From: Penicillus capitatus
Taxonomy: Eukaryota; Chlorophyta
Direction: 5' to 3'
Assembly: GCA_965649825.1 (NCBI GenBank)
Contig: OZ287706.1
Location: forward strand, 496,001 to 560,000
Length of the DNA stretch: 64,000 bases
Shown in pieces: positions 1 through 12,548 of this stretch (positions are counted from its first letter, which is position 1; each line of letters begins with the position of its first letter). The translations under genes were made by a program, and so were the position numbers. The notes under the pieces were generated by a model that had not been told where the DNA came from, did no database searches, and saw only the letters and a list, made by a program, of their open reading frames with translations.

Positions 1-263
1 ACGTGCTGAATAAACCTCTCCTGCGCTATCCCCGAGATGTCTGTCAAGGCAGAGACGCTCTCCCCGACATCGCCTGCATCTCGCTCTACAAAGATGACGC
101 GATTCTGCAGATAAACGATTTCGTCATGACGGGCAGTCTTGCCGCTATGGCGAAGTCTCAGATCGAGTTCATGCAACTGGCGGTCGCTCGCGAGCAGACA
201 TGGGCGTTGTATGTGTGGAATCTCATGGAGCTCTCGAACATATGGATCTCTAAATTTCTCTGA
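1..263 (+). CDS. Possible C-terminal exon of an unrecognised gene, cut by the window edge
   Basis: An open frame runs from the window edge to a stop at 261-263 and encodes about 86 residues of mixed, non-repetitive composition. The opposite strand is broken by stops in the same stretch, so if anything is coding here it is this frame. No domain or motif is recognised and the upstream part lies outside the window, so neither start nor function can be given. It could also be chance open sequence. Confidence 0.25.
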   Translation, partial: VLNKPLLRYPRDVCQGRDALPDIACISLYKDDAILQINDFVMTGSLAAMAKSQIEFMQLAVAREQTWALYVWNLMELSNIWISKFL

Positions 264-384
264 ATCTGTCACATCATTTCTGTCTGGGCACTCGCTGTCT
301 ATCCAGGAATCTCGCTCAATGTATCACACACATAGAGGCAGGGGGCAGAAGCAATGTCTTTCTGTACATGATATCAACCAGTGT

Positions 385-939
385 CTATCTCGAGCGGTCT
401 TGCTGCATCTGTGCTTGAACTTGATGCTTAAGATGTAAACAGCAACCGAAGGCAAACAGAATTTCGTACCATACAGATAACGGCGCGATAAGAACTTGCT
501 GAAAAATGGCATCGAATCCAACCGGCTTGCGTTTCTCGTAGATGCCATGACCGAAGTGCCATTGCAGAAACCCCGCCAAGAGGTGCACAGCCAAAGCCCA
601 CGGCCAGGCTCTCGGAACAGAGAGTCTGTAAAAATTGGCCATCATCCACAAGGGCCATCCAAATCCCAGCAGCCATGAAAAACAGCTCAGAATACCGAAC
701 GAGGCATAATAGAGTGTATAGACCGCTATCACGAAGAGACTGGGATTGGCAGACCAGACAGACGTCGGCATCTCACTGGAATAGGTACAGAGAACAAGAA
801 AGGACCACAACAGGAGTGGCACTGTCAAGACATGCAGAATCCTGTTGATAGGATGCTGATGATATCGCGCGTAGGATGCCATCTGCACGGTCAGTCGATC
901 GGGGGCATCTTTAGAAGACGTCCTGCACACAGACGACAT
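385..939 (-). CDS. Mpo1-like (DUF962/YGL010w) integral membrane protein
   Basis: A single open frame of 184 residues matches the Mpo1/YGL010w family, whose yeast member is an ER Fe(II) dioxygenase in alpha-oxidation of 2-hydroxy fatty acids. Seen: the N-terminal motif YHQHPINRILHVLTVP (residues about 26-41), which carries the conserved H-x4-N-x3-H pattern, then two to three hydrophobic membrane segments, and the family's C-terminal signature around GHGIYEKRKP followed by a conserved glutamine-rich/APLS stretch. Length is close to the yeast protein (about 174). Start at 939 is the first ATG; ATG 882 directly before the conserved histidine region is an alternative. It is divergent from the ataxin-2-like gene, with about 410 bp between the two starts. 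Enzymatic activity is inferred from family only. Confidence 0.8.
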   Translation of the reverse strand: MSSVCRTSSKDAPDRLTVQMASYARYHQHPINRILHVLTVPLLLWSFLVLCTYSSEMPTSVWSANPSLFVIAVYTLYYASFGILSCFSWLLGFGWPLWMMANFYRLSVPRAWPWALAVHLLAGFLQWHFGHGIYEKRKPVGFDAIFQQVLIAPLSVWYEILFAFGCCLHLKHQVQAQMQQDRSR

Positions 940-1348
940 CGTAGACGGACACCCTCACGTGATATGGACGGACTGTTGAAACGATGCCGATGTGGTGAGT
1001 CTTCTCGAAGATGTACTGCGTCCCACAGCGGCAGCCGCACTGCAGAAGGTAACGACGACGGTCGTGGGTGGGAAATGCGTCTTCGGTGTGTTACCCTGTT
1101 AACGTGGCGATGCGTTTGTGATGTTTCATGAATGGCTGGATGGAGTGCCGAATGCGAAGAACTGGCAGCCAGGCAGTGCGTCCGTCAGCAGGGGCGGGCG
1201 TGTCGTGATGTGACGCGTACGAAGACGCTTCCCATTTTACGTCCCTTTGTTTTCTGACTGAGGCACGTCATCGTCGATTTCTTCCTCAACCGATTTTATC
1301 TTCGTCGTGCGTTTCTGCAGTTGTGCAGCGTCGCGTCCTTTTTGCGTG
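940..1348. promoter_or_regulatory. Shared 5' region between Mpo1-like and ataxin-2-like genes
   Basis: The starts of two divergent genes (939 minus, 1349 plus) face away from each other across about 410 bp. Open frames here are short and unsupported. The stretch must hold both promoters and 5' untranslated regions, but no clear TATA box or other element stands out. Confidence 0.4.
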
Positions 1349-4342
1349 ATGCCTCGGAAGCCCGTTCGTGCTTGGAACGCCACGGCTTCGCGTCGAGGTA
1401 ATGGCAGTGGGAGTGGTGCGACGGACAGTCGCAGTCTATCGCCACGGAGTTGCGAGCGCCTCACACCGCCGCTGCCTGAAGCTCCGCCAAAAACAGCGCC
1501 CTATAAACCGGCACTCGTCTTTGCGCTCACGTATTGCGTCGGACACAGTGTCTCTGTACAAGTACGTTTGTTCACACCGACCACCAGAGCGACGCACCGA
1601 AACGTGTCACATCGCTGCAGACACGAAATGGCGATTGCTTTGAAGGGATACTTCATACGCCAGGCCTCGTTCAATCGGATGTGCATTTCGTTTTGAAAAA
1701 GGCGAGAAAAACCATGCAGGAAGGGGGAGAGAAGGATTTTATTGAGAGATTGGTGATTCCATCCACTGAGGTCGTGCAACTCTATGCCAAGGACTTACCC
1801 ATTCATTCAGAACCGCCATCGCGTCCTTCATCCAGCCCTGTGATGATGATTCCTATGAGGATACAGGGAGACAATGTTGTTCCTTATCGATTCGGCGATT
1901 TTGAAGACATTGGATTTCTGGGAGACAAAGATCAGGAACGCTCTGGGGCTGGGTAAGTAAGATCCACAATCGACGATGGATGTGACACGAGCATCTCCAT
2001 CGCTTTGCTCTGGCAGAGGGGCCCACCCATGCCTCAACGTGTCTGTTTTAGATTGTTTGGACGGAAATTGGAGAAGTGGCAGCCTGAAGGAGACGGCAGT
2101 CTATTGGAATTTGATGATGCGGATCATGAGGTCGGGACGTGGGATCAATTTGCAGAAAACGAGAAGAAATTTGGTATCAAGACAGATTTCAATATGGACC
2201 TGTACACGACTCGACTCGAACCCGAGAAGAGCCGATATACGGTTGCTCAAGCCGAGAAACTGGCACGTGCGATCCAGAGTGCCAGCTCACCAAATCTCCA
2301 TCTCCAAGATGAACGCAATCAATTAGCTCTCGATGACTCAGGGGTCCGTCTCGGGGCGGTGCGCTGTCGAGCGTAGGTGCCTGTTTCAGGTTTCTGAAGA
2401 AATGTTGTATTCCACTGTTATGACGTCAGAGCAGCTAGGAGAGAAAAATGAGACAGACAGTGAGACGCCCAAAAAGAGTGAGACGCCAGAAAAGAACTCA
2501 CTGGAAGAGAAAGCGACTGCTGTATCACCCAAATCTCCGGAAGCCAAGAGACCAGGACCCATTACTCTCATCCTTCCTCAAAATCACAGTCGGCCTATGA
2601 TCATCAACAGTCGCCAGAATTCCAAACTCGATGCACGTGCTGAATTCAATAGAGTGGCAAAGCAAATTTCAAGTGACGTTTCTTGGTGCATGTCTGCAGG
2701 GCATGTGTGCGATACCTATGTCGCAGGTTTGAAGGCAATTCCACACGGATCACCGCTGGAGACATCTCCACTCGTCAATGACTTCGAGACCCTCAAGGCG
2801 TTGAATCTGACTCCTGGCATCGGAAGAAAGACACTTCAACCGGCCGATCGAGACAAATTCCGAAAATTCAAAGAAGAAAACGAACGCCATAAAAGAGTAG
2901 AGACTCGAGGAGAAGCTTTGGCGAAAATGCGTACGTTTCAGGTGAAAGAAGATAGGAGTCTCCTTCGCAAGACACCGACAAAGAGCGAAAACGGATCACC
3001 GTTTACCCAGACAGCAGCGGTTGTTAGCACCTCTGCCACGCCATCCGCCTTGGACCGTGATGCCGGTTTTGGCTCACAGATCCTGAAAGAGGAAGATAAC
3101 AATGTGGCCATCGTCACTTCTGTTATCACCGCGGGCGAGGAGATGCAGCAACCGCCAGAAGACGAGGAGGATGAGGAGACGGAAGATATGGAAGAAGAAG
3201 AAGAAGAACTAGATATCACACTGACAGACGCCAAGACGCAGCAGGAGTTGCCCCGTTTGATCACGGAACGTGATGGAGATGAAGACGAGCTGCCAGAAGA
3301 GAACAGCGGACGCGGATTGAATCCACACGCGATGCCTTTTAACCCAGGTCAGACGTATCCGAATAAATTTGCGTCGAATGTGCCACTGACGGAAAGTGAT
3401 GGCTCAGATTCCACAACAGCAGCCGCAGCAACGACAACAGCGGAACCGAGTCCGCGCGTATCGCCCACGAGAGATCTCTCAGAATCACCGACGCGTGATG
3501 TGAAGCCATTCTGTCCAGAGAGTTTAGAAGATTTTCCACCATTGCCGCCGCCACAGATTCCGGAAACGGTGATGACACCGGTGCCACAGCCGCCGCAGCA
3601 ACCGCCCGTCTTAATTCGTCCGCAGCCACCGCCGCCGCCTCCACGTGTGGTCACACCGCCGCCGCCGCCACCACCTGCCATGATGACGGAGGTGCGACCA
3701 GCGCCGCCACCCATGGTGGTGCCTATGGTGATGCGTCCTCCACCGATTCGACAAAATCGACAGAGTCCTTCTCCGGGAAGCCATCGAACGCCGCCAACAG
3801 CAATGCATCAGGAGACGCAGCAAAGCATGATGCATGGCAATCCACCACCAATGATGCCTGTGCCGCATTCCGGAGGGCCGCCATCTCAGAGCAGTGGCCC
3901 AACCCATCCATCCAATGGGCCGCCGCCACAGATGATGTCAAACATGATGTCGCACATGAGTGGCGCCATGCATATGATGCCTCAGCCCATGGCACACTAT
4001 CCATACTCTGAGATGGCTGGTCGTGTGCCGATTATCTATCCCTATGGTGGTCATATGGCACCCGTTCCTGGACCCCCTGGACCTCCTGGTCAGCAAAACA
4101 ATCCTAACACAGATCAGCCCATGCCGCCGCCACATATGGTCTATCCAGCCTACTATCCGGCTCCGATGTCATCCTATCACGTGTCGTCATATGTCCCATC
4201 TGTCATGCAGCCAGGATTACCGCCTCAGTACGTTCCGGTGGCACCAGCACCGATGACGCCTCAACGTCCTGGATCGGGCCCGCGTCCAAAAGCTCGTCGC
4301 AAACCGGGAAGCTTTTTCTACGGTGCACCCAGAAGAGGATAG
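1349..4342 (+). CDS. Ataxin-2/Pbp1-like RNA-binding protein
   Basis: Four exons join in frame: 1349-1561, 1621-1952, 2052-2343 and 2390-4342 (929 residues). Introns of 59, 99 and 46 nt all start GT and end AG. Domain order is that of ataxin-2: an N-terminal Lsm/SM-like domain spanning exons 1-2, the LsmAD domain in exon 3 (core WDQFAENEKKFGIKTDF, then YTVAQAEKLARAI), a disordered acidic and proline/methionine-rich tail, and a PAM2 motif, GLNPHAMPFNPG, near 3313-3350, which binds the MLLE domain of poly(A)-binding protein. Ataxin-2 proteins act in stress-granule assembly and mRNA turnover in the cytoplasm. The ATG at 1349 is the first in frame; the frame further upstream has no ATG. The C-terminal half is very rich in P, Q, M and H, ending in a basic RRK/GRG-like tail. 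Confidence 0.93.
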
Positions 4343-4945
4343 CAGCGATGTGGACGATAAAGCTCCCGAACTTTGTGTGTGTGTTCGTTTTGTTAAGTTA
4401 AGGCATGGCGCTGCTCTGATTGTGTGCTGTTCTGTTGTTTTGCGTTCCGTCCTGTGTCTTCTGATGGAGGGATGAATGGGCTCTCACACTGAAGAATCCC
4501 GCTCACACATTTTATGTGTAATCCTCTTGTGTCTCCCATTCTGCCACCACTTCGCTCTTTCATTTTCTATGCTTTTGTGTTTGCCGGCCATATGATCTGC
4601 GTGTTCATTCATTTTTTGACACATGACAGACAGCCGATTCAATAAATGGCAGCGGCATCAACAGCAGCTTCGTCATGGACAGCTTGTTTCGTGGATGCGT
4701 CTCTCTGATTCAGCGCAAGGCGATAAATGCGTTAATTCAGTGATCGTGTGTCTACCTCCCTCCTCTGCCATTCGATACCGCATCCCGGGCTCTTCCACGT
4801 CGCTGTCACATCCAAGATGATGGCCATTAAATTCACGATTCCCTCGCAAAGACAAACGCGTTTTTGGCGGCGGACTTCGTTTCTATCTTCTCCACCTCGA
4901 CGCACGCATCTCTGCCTTTCCTGAACGTACACACATCCGGCCATC
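4343..4945. other. Intergenic region, 3' end of ataxin-2-like gene and EF-1alpha promoter
   Basis: About 600 bp between a stop codon and the EF-1alpha start. Small open frames near 4623-4855 show no conserved features. The first part is T/G-rich as expected of a 3' untranslated region; the stretch just before 4946 is pyrimidine-rich, which is common upstream of translation-factor genes. No defined element was identified. Confidence 0.4.
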
Positions 4946-6401
4946 ATGGGAAAGCAAAAGGAGCACTTGAGCATCGTCGTTATCGGCCACGTCGACTCCG
5001 GCAAGTCGACAACGACGGGCCATCTCATCTACAAGCTTGGTGGCATTGACAAGCGTGTCATCGAGAAGTTTGAGAAAGAGGCAGCCGAAATGAACAAGAG
5101 ATCTTTTAAGTACGCCTGGGTAAGACCATTCATGTGTGCGTTCGTTCGGTCGTCCGAGGCGGCGTCACTGCACTCTAGGTCCTGGACAAACTCAAGGCCG
5201 AACGCGAACGTGGCATCACAATCGATATCGCTCTGTGGAAATTCGAGACGTCGAAGTACTACTGCACCGTCATCGACGCTCCCGGCCATCGCGACTTCAT
5301 CAAGAACATGATCACTGGAACATCTCAGGCTGATGTCGCCGTTCTCTGTATCGATTCGACGCCTGGAGGATTCGAAGCAGGAATCTCTAAGGATGGCCAG
5401 ACGCGTGAGCATGCATTGTTGGCCTACACCCTCGGAGTCAAGCAGCTCATCTGCGCCTGCAACAAAATGGACGCCACAGAGCCAAAGTACTCCGAACAGC
5501 GCTACAACGAAATCAAGAAAGAAGTCAGTGCCTATATCAAGCGCGTCGGGTACAATCCGGATAAGGTCACTCTTTAGCATACATCGCAAAACGATGTGGA
5601 TTTCATGAGATGTGGTGTTAGGTGCCATTCGTACCGATTTCTGGATTCAATGGGGATAACATGTTGGAGAAGAGTGAGAATATGACGTGGTATAAGGGTC
5701 CCACTCTTTTGGAGGCACTTGATATGATGAATCCACCAAAGAGACCTCTCGACAAGCCATTGCGTCTGCCTCTTCAGGACATCTACAAGATTGGCGGCAT
5801 CGGGACGGTTCCGGTGGGACGTGTGGAGACCGGTGTGTTGAAGCCGGGTATGGTGGTGACCTTTGCGCCTTCCGGCCTGACCACAGAAGTCAAATCCGTC
5901 GAAATGCACCACGAGTCCCTTACCGAGGCCGTTCCTGGCGACAACGTGGGATTCAACGTCAAGAACGTCTCCGTCAAGGAGTTGAAGAGAGGCTACGTCT
6001 GTTCGGATTCCAAAAACGACGCAGCGATGGGCGCCGGCAAGTTCCAGGCACAGGTGATCATTATGAATCACCCGGGTCAGATTTCCAATGGCTATACACC
6101 CGTGTTGGACTGCCACACGGCACACATCGCCTGTCGCTTCGATAGCATCACGCAGAAGATCGATCGCCGTTCGGGTAAAGCACTGGAAGAGAATCCGAAG
6201 TTCATCAAGAATGGCGATGCGGCATACGTGGATATGATTCCATCCAAGCCCATGTGCGTCGAGGTTTTCACGGAGTATCCTCCGCTCGGTCGCTTTGCCG
6301 TCCGCGATATGCGCCAGACGGTAGCGGTGGGTATCATCAAACAGGTGGAGAAGAAAGAAGTGGCTGGCAAGACGACCAAAGCCGCTCAGAAGAAGAAGTG
6401 A
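4946..6401 (+). CDS. EEF1A: Translation elongation factor EF-1alpha
   Basis: Three exons, 4946-5119, 5179-5565 and 5622-6401, give 446 residues, the usual EF-1alpha length. Introns are 59 and 56 nt. The GTPase motifs are all intact: GHVDSGKST (P-loop), DAPGHRDFI (G3) and NKMD (G4). Domains 2 and 3 follow, including VPVGRVETG and SKPMCVEVF. The protein ends in the lysine-rich tail typical of eukaryotic EF-1alpha. It delivers aminoacyl-tRNA to the ribosome in the cytosol. Presence of EF-1alpha rather than EFL is a useful lineage marker, because many algae have only one of the two. Identity is certain; the exon junctions are supported by exact phase and by family alignment across both introns. 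Confidence 0.98.
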
Positions 6402-6727
6402 CTATTGCCGCATGCGACGTGGAATCGCCTCGCTCTTCCGCGTCTGGACGATCGGCTGGCTTACTTTCTTTTCCTTGCATCGAAGCACCGCCAGAATTGG
6501 GTTTTGGATTTCAGATGGCGCGTTTATGCATGAACATGTTGATGAAAATCTCGCTTGACGATGATCATGATACGGACCATCATCGCAACCGCGCACATCC
6601 CCATCGCGTCGTATCGCGCCAACCTTCTGGGCAGTTCTCTTCGAACGCAGGCTGCTGCTGCACGTCCAACGTCGAGATATAAACGACGGACTCCAAAGCC
6701 GCGACGCTTTTCGAGACGGTCATCGCC

Positions 6728-7859
6728 ATGACGAAGAAGGAAGGAGTACCTTTGCCTGGAGATATCGTCCAGCGCGATTTCCGCGAAGCTCTGCCGAAGG
6801 AAGACGTCACATCTCCTCGGCCGCTGCGTATCGTCCAGTGGAATATCGAACGTGGTTACGAGCTGCCTGGTATCATCGCCGAGCTACAGGAATTGGATGC
6901 TGACATCATCGGCTTGCAGGAAATCGACGTGCACTGCGAGAGGTACGCTCTCCTGCACGAGCAGTCCACTGCACAGCATCGTTCTCTGCAGGAGTGGCGG
7001 ATTGGACGTCGGTATAGAAATTGCACGAGCCCTCAAGATGAACTACGCCTTTGCATGCGAATTCGAAGAGCTGCATTCGACAGCACGTGTCGCTCGCGAT
7101 CAAGGCGGCGGCGTCCACGGCAATGCCATTCTCGCTCGGTTTGGTTTTGCCTCCGTCAACATCGTCCGCCATTCGCATCATCCCATCGACTGGGAGGCCG
7201 AGAAGCATCCGAAGACCAAGACGGAGCCACGTCGAGGTGAACGACTCGCGATCTCCGCCGTCGTCGAGCTACCGACGCATGACGATGCTCTTGTCGTTTA
7301 CTCGTGTCATCTCGAAGTCTTCTGTGGCATCAGTCATCGCCTCTATCAGTTTAGTGATATTCTGCGCGACAGTCGGATGAAAGCGAAGGAGGGCTACAAG
7401 ACACAAGTGATACTCGGCGATCTGAATACCATGGCAGATGGCGCTGTCCGTTTTCTCCCTCTCTTTTGTTCGGATCATCTACGGTTCAAGACGTTGGGCA
7501 TCCGCGAATCGACTTTCTGGAAACAGAATCTGTTTCATGTTCTCGACTCTTCCGATCAGCACCTGATGCACGACGAGAACGGCCGGCAGCTGAATCGCCG
7601 TCTGCTGCAGTGGGGGTTGGAGAAGGAGTACTGTCATCATTTGATCAATCCCGGCTTCCAGGATCCGTGGGATACAGAGAAGGACGTGACTTTGCAGAAA
7701 CCTCGTTCCAAATGGGCTTACTGGAAATTCGTTTCCGGGAAACTGGATTGGCTGCTCGTTCAGAATCTGAATGTCGTGGAGAAGTTCGTTGGAAATCATG
7801 ATTACCGTCATTCCGATCACAAGTGGCTGATGGTAACGGCAACACCGTTGCAGAAATAG
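6728..7859 (+). CDS. Endonuclease/exonuclease/phosphatase (EEP) family protein
   Basis: Two exons, 6728-6942 and 6992-7859 (360 residues), separated by a 49-nt GT-AG intron with a phase-matched join that recreates a C-E-R-S-G-G segment. All EEP catalytic signatures are visible: WNIERG near residue 40, LQEID, GNAILAR, the GDLNTM metal/nucleophile-positioning motif and the terminal SDHKWL histidine motif. Members include CCR4-type deadenylases, sphingomyelinases and AP endonucleases. The D-V-H-C-E-R-S and D-V-G-x-E-I-A pattern after LQEID is shared with uncharacterised plant and protist EEP proteins, so the substrate is unknown. The gene ends 37 bp from the convergent L21 gene. Confidence 0.85.
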
Positions 7860-7896
7860 GCGAAAGACATTCTTTACCAACACTGTATGCAACATT

Positions 7897-8622
7897 TCAT
7901 TCTTCCTCGACCTGTTTCTGCAAAGGATCGTCTGTGTCGTCGTCGATCGTATCCGGTGTCGTCGCTGCCAGAATGTCCTCGATCTCACAAATGCGCAGAA
8001 TTCGGATAGCCGTCAGCTCCTGCGCCGCGAATATCTCGGCGTCACGAGAGGCTATCGATGTGACAGAAGCTTACCGGTGTGTGGTACTTCATCCGACGGT
8101 AGCCCTTTCGTCGTTTCTTCTTGAAAACCATGATCGTGGCATCTTGGCATTGCTCCTGTGTCCGTCACTGTCAAGCGTGTAGGAGAGATCACTGTGAGGT
8201 CTGACCTCGACGACGGCCTCGACGTAGGAACCAGTTATGAAAGGCCGCCCGACGATGGTTTCGTCTTTCGATGCCCAGACGAGAACTTTGTGAAGGTGGA
8301 TCTCGGAGTTGACGGGAAGCAAAGGGATCTTGTCTGTGAAGATTTTGTCGTCCGGTGTCACTTTGAATTGATGAGGGCCGAGCTGCACAATGGCAAAGCA
8401 GTCCTGCTGCGTTACGGATAGACGCTCTCCCTTTATCTTTCTGGTGATCGTGTAGTCGGGGAAGGCGTCGAGTAGCTTAGGCGGTTCGATGGGCTGAAGG
8501 AAAGGGTCGCGGAGACATCCGTGTTTGGACTTCTCGAGCTCGTAGTTCAAAGTCCCTGTGGATAGAGACGAGGCTAGAACAGGAAAAAGGCGTCGTGACG
8601 ACAGCTGACGCAGGAGAGCCAT
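7897..8622 (-). CDS. Organellar ribosomal protein bL21 (probably mitochondrial)
   Basis: Exons 8206-8622, 8075-8155 and 7897-8019 join to 206 residues; introns are 50 and 55 nt, GT-AG. Seen: an arginine/serine-rich N-terminus (MALLRQLSSRRLFPV) that looks like an organellar presequence, then the L21 core FAIVQLGPHQFKVTPDD, the VLVWASKDETIVGRPFI strand region, and, after the first intron, the signature VFKKKRRKGYRRMKYHTP that contacts rRNA, followed by LTAIRILRICEIE. L21 is a large-subunit protein of bacterial-type ribosomes. The presequence suggests import into mitochondria, but a plastid copy cannot be excluded. An acidic extension closes the protein. Confidence 0.9.
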
Positions 8623-8755
8623 GAAGAGAATGTGATTGAATGCTACTTGATGACCATCTCACCGTCTTGCTGTCTCAATCAGTCACGTCGCGAGACTGAC
8701 TTCATTTGAGCCTTTTGGTCTATTACGTTTTGAAACGTTCTTCGGTTTTTGTATT

Positions 8756-9290
8756 GCACGAGCGAGTGCAAATGGGGCATAATTCGACAGGCGGCAACGC
8801 GCCGACAAAGCAATTGGCGACGAAGGCTGCGAAAAAGTCGGCGTGAAGAAGCCGCACAGATATCGCCCCCAGAAAATGTGGTCCTTCGCTAAGACACCCT
8901 CGATAACGCAACGCGCCGCACGGACATACAAACGTCGACGTCCTAGTCAACTGTCGGCGACGGGTTTCCCTTCCGATGCACGCTTTACGTTCATTGACTG
9001 TCTGTCTGTCGCTGACACCGTGTGGTGTTGCGTAGTGAGACCCGCAAATCTCAGAAGTCCACAGAGCTTCTCGTCCGCAAACTCCCGTTCCGACGTCTGG
9101 TCCGCGAGATAGCTCAAGACTTCCAGGTAAGCGCCACTTAGAGGTTTCGGGCCGATGACCATATCTCTGTTTGTCGAAGACGGATCTGCGTTTTCAGAGT
9201 CATGCTGTATTGGCCCTCTAAGAGAAAGCTGAGGCACACCTCGTCGGTCTTTTCGAAGGTGCGTCTTCCTTTCTTAGAACGCAGACAGGC
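8756..9290 (+). pseudogene. Decayed histone H3 gene
   Basis: Histone H3 segments appear in order on the plus strand but in shifting frames. Near 8756-8840 the N-tail is readable around GGNAPTKQLATKAAKKSA, followed by an in-frame stop; the PATGG segment is missing. VKKPHRYRP follows in another frame. After about 150 bp of unrelated sequence comes a clear helix-1/helix-2 block ([20 protein letters not shown], then IAQDF). A GT...AG stretch of about 50 nt follows, then TDLRFQSHAVLAL and a stop where H3 has Gln, then EAHLVGLFE. The frameshifts, the stop at a conserved Gln and the lost residues argue against function. Retention of an intron-like gap suggests a decayed genomic copy rather than a processed pseudogene. 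An assembly error cannot be excluded for a single lesion, but there are several. Confidence 0.8.
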
Positions 9291-9360
9291 GCCGCATGTG
9301 TGTGGGTGCTACGGGGAAGTCGTGATGACAAGGACTGAGAACTGTCTGTGAACTTCGTGT

Positions 9361-9466
9361 TGAAGTTCCTTAGAAGTTTCTAGAATCTCATTGGGAACTC
9401 ACTCTTGAACTTCACGGGGTTTTCCTCGCTTGTCCTATCGGTCTCATCATTAGAGGAGTATTTAAG
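9361..9466 (+). promoter_or_regulatory. Heat-shock-element array with TATA-like box
   Basis: At 9372-9386 three contiguous 5-bp units, aGAAg tTTCt aGAAt, form a perfect alternating nGAAn/nTTCn heat-shock element; further imperfect units (tGAAg tTCCt) lie at 9361-9370. About 75 bp downstream, at 9459-9466, is a TATTTAAG box. The spacing and orientation are those of a classical heat-inducible promoter reading to the right. HSF trimer binding to such arrays is established knowledge; use in this organism is inference. The downstream transcript is not recognised. Confidence 0.55.
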
Positions 9467-10555
9467 CGAGGGTCGGACACGCAAAATATCTTTCGCTCGA
9501 CACCTAACTTTACACTTATATCTGTAAACTGCATACATACATTCTATTGTCAAAAAAACGTGCTGTCTATCGTGGTCGTAACAAGCTGTCTCTTGGCTGC
9601 GCCTTTGGTTTGGCCTCCGTTATCCTTGCCCATCTTCATCTTGCTTCAAAACTTCCGCTGCGTTTGTGTGATGAGCTAACGCGTGAACGATCCAGGCGCC
9701 AATTCTCTTCCTCCGCGTCTCTCTGGTTAGGACGGCCACGGAAAGATACGTGTTTATGCAGAGGATATCATGAGGGAGGTGGAGGGTCAGGCTGCGAAAG
9801 AGAGTTCTTTACACTAACGTCCGCAGACTTAATGTCGCTTGCGCTGCACGCCTTGCAGGAAACCCCGTTTCCAGAAAGCACTTCGTTGATCCCGCAGCTT
9901 CGCATGATCACTCTCAGTCGGTAGCTATCGAGATGGCCCTCGTCGAATGCAAAGAGATCCGTGTACGAGCTTGGTCGCGTGAACTCAGTCTTCCTGAGCT
10001 CTACACTCGCGGACTGGAGCAGAAGATTCTGATTCTCTCTTCTGGAGATGACACGGTCGAGGCGATGATAGGACAATCTCGTACGTCGCAATGAATGCCT
10101 TGGTAAACTAGAATCCGTCCAGAGTGGAAACGATATGGTTCGGTATCTGTGCTGAGTTGTGGTGCGACGCTGGGACGACGTTAGCGATCAGGAGCTCCCA
10201 CAGTGCCGCTAAGGCAGTGCTCGTGAACTCAGTTGGCATCGACGCATTCGGACCTTATGCCGTCGAGAAAGGGAGTTGTGTGCTCGAAGGCGCCAACCCG
10301 ATCTCCTTGTCGAATGTGCAACACCATCTGCAGAGGCGAAACGAATTCTCGATACCGCGTGTCTTCGAGAGGTTCGCCGTATTCGTTTTCCGATCGCGTC
10401 GTTCGTCGAAGTGCCGTGTCGACGTTTGAGATTTCTCGCTCAGCGCGAGAGGACACCACAACGAGGTTGATTGATTCATCGCGAGGTCCAAATCGGAATC
10501 GGAGGTCGCTGTCATTTTGATTCCTTTTGACGCACGAGTCGGAGAGCAAAGGAAA
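9467..10555 (+). other. Unrecognised region downstream of the heat-shock-type promoter
   Basis: About 1.1 kb lies between the heat-shock-type promoter and MetAP2. A frame without ATG is open from about 9547 to 9924 and others are open near 9930-10090 and 10230-10520, on both strands, but none resembles a known family, and no small heat-shock protein or HSP70 motif is seen. It may carry a diverged or non-coding heat-induced transcript, or simply the MetAP2 promoter. Confidence 0.3.
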
Positions 10556-12200
<1,645 letters not shown>

Positions 12201-12548
12201 AGCGGCGAAGACGAGACATGTGTTTGGTCCAGAGGACAAACCTGTAATGTCATCCATGATCATTGTTGGGTTCACTGTGCAATGCGCGCGCTGCCCGATC
12301 CTTGACAAGTCAACCGCGTTGATTCTCACACAGCTGTCACATCAGATCAAGCCTGAGACGTAGATCGCTGTCTGACATGCATCGCCGTTCTTTCGCCGTT
12401 GGACGACGATGACAGTGTTCGATCAATCCTGGGTTCATTTAGAAGTGTGCCAGTGCACCTTGTGTTTGGGCCCGAGTCTCGGGGATACACTACACGATAC
12501 GTTTCAATGCTCCGCATGTGGAAAACTGAACGCTTCCGACGCGGTGAT

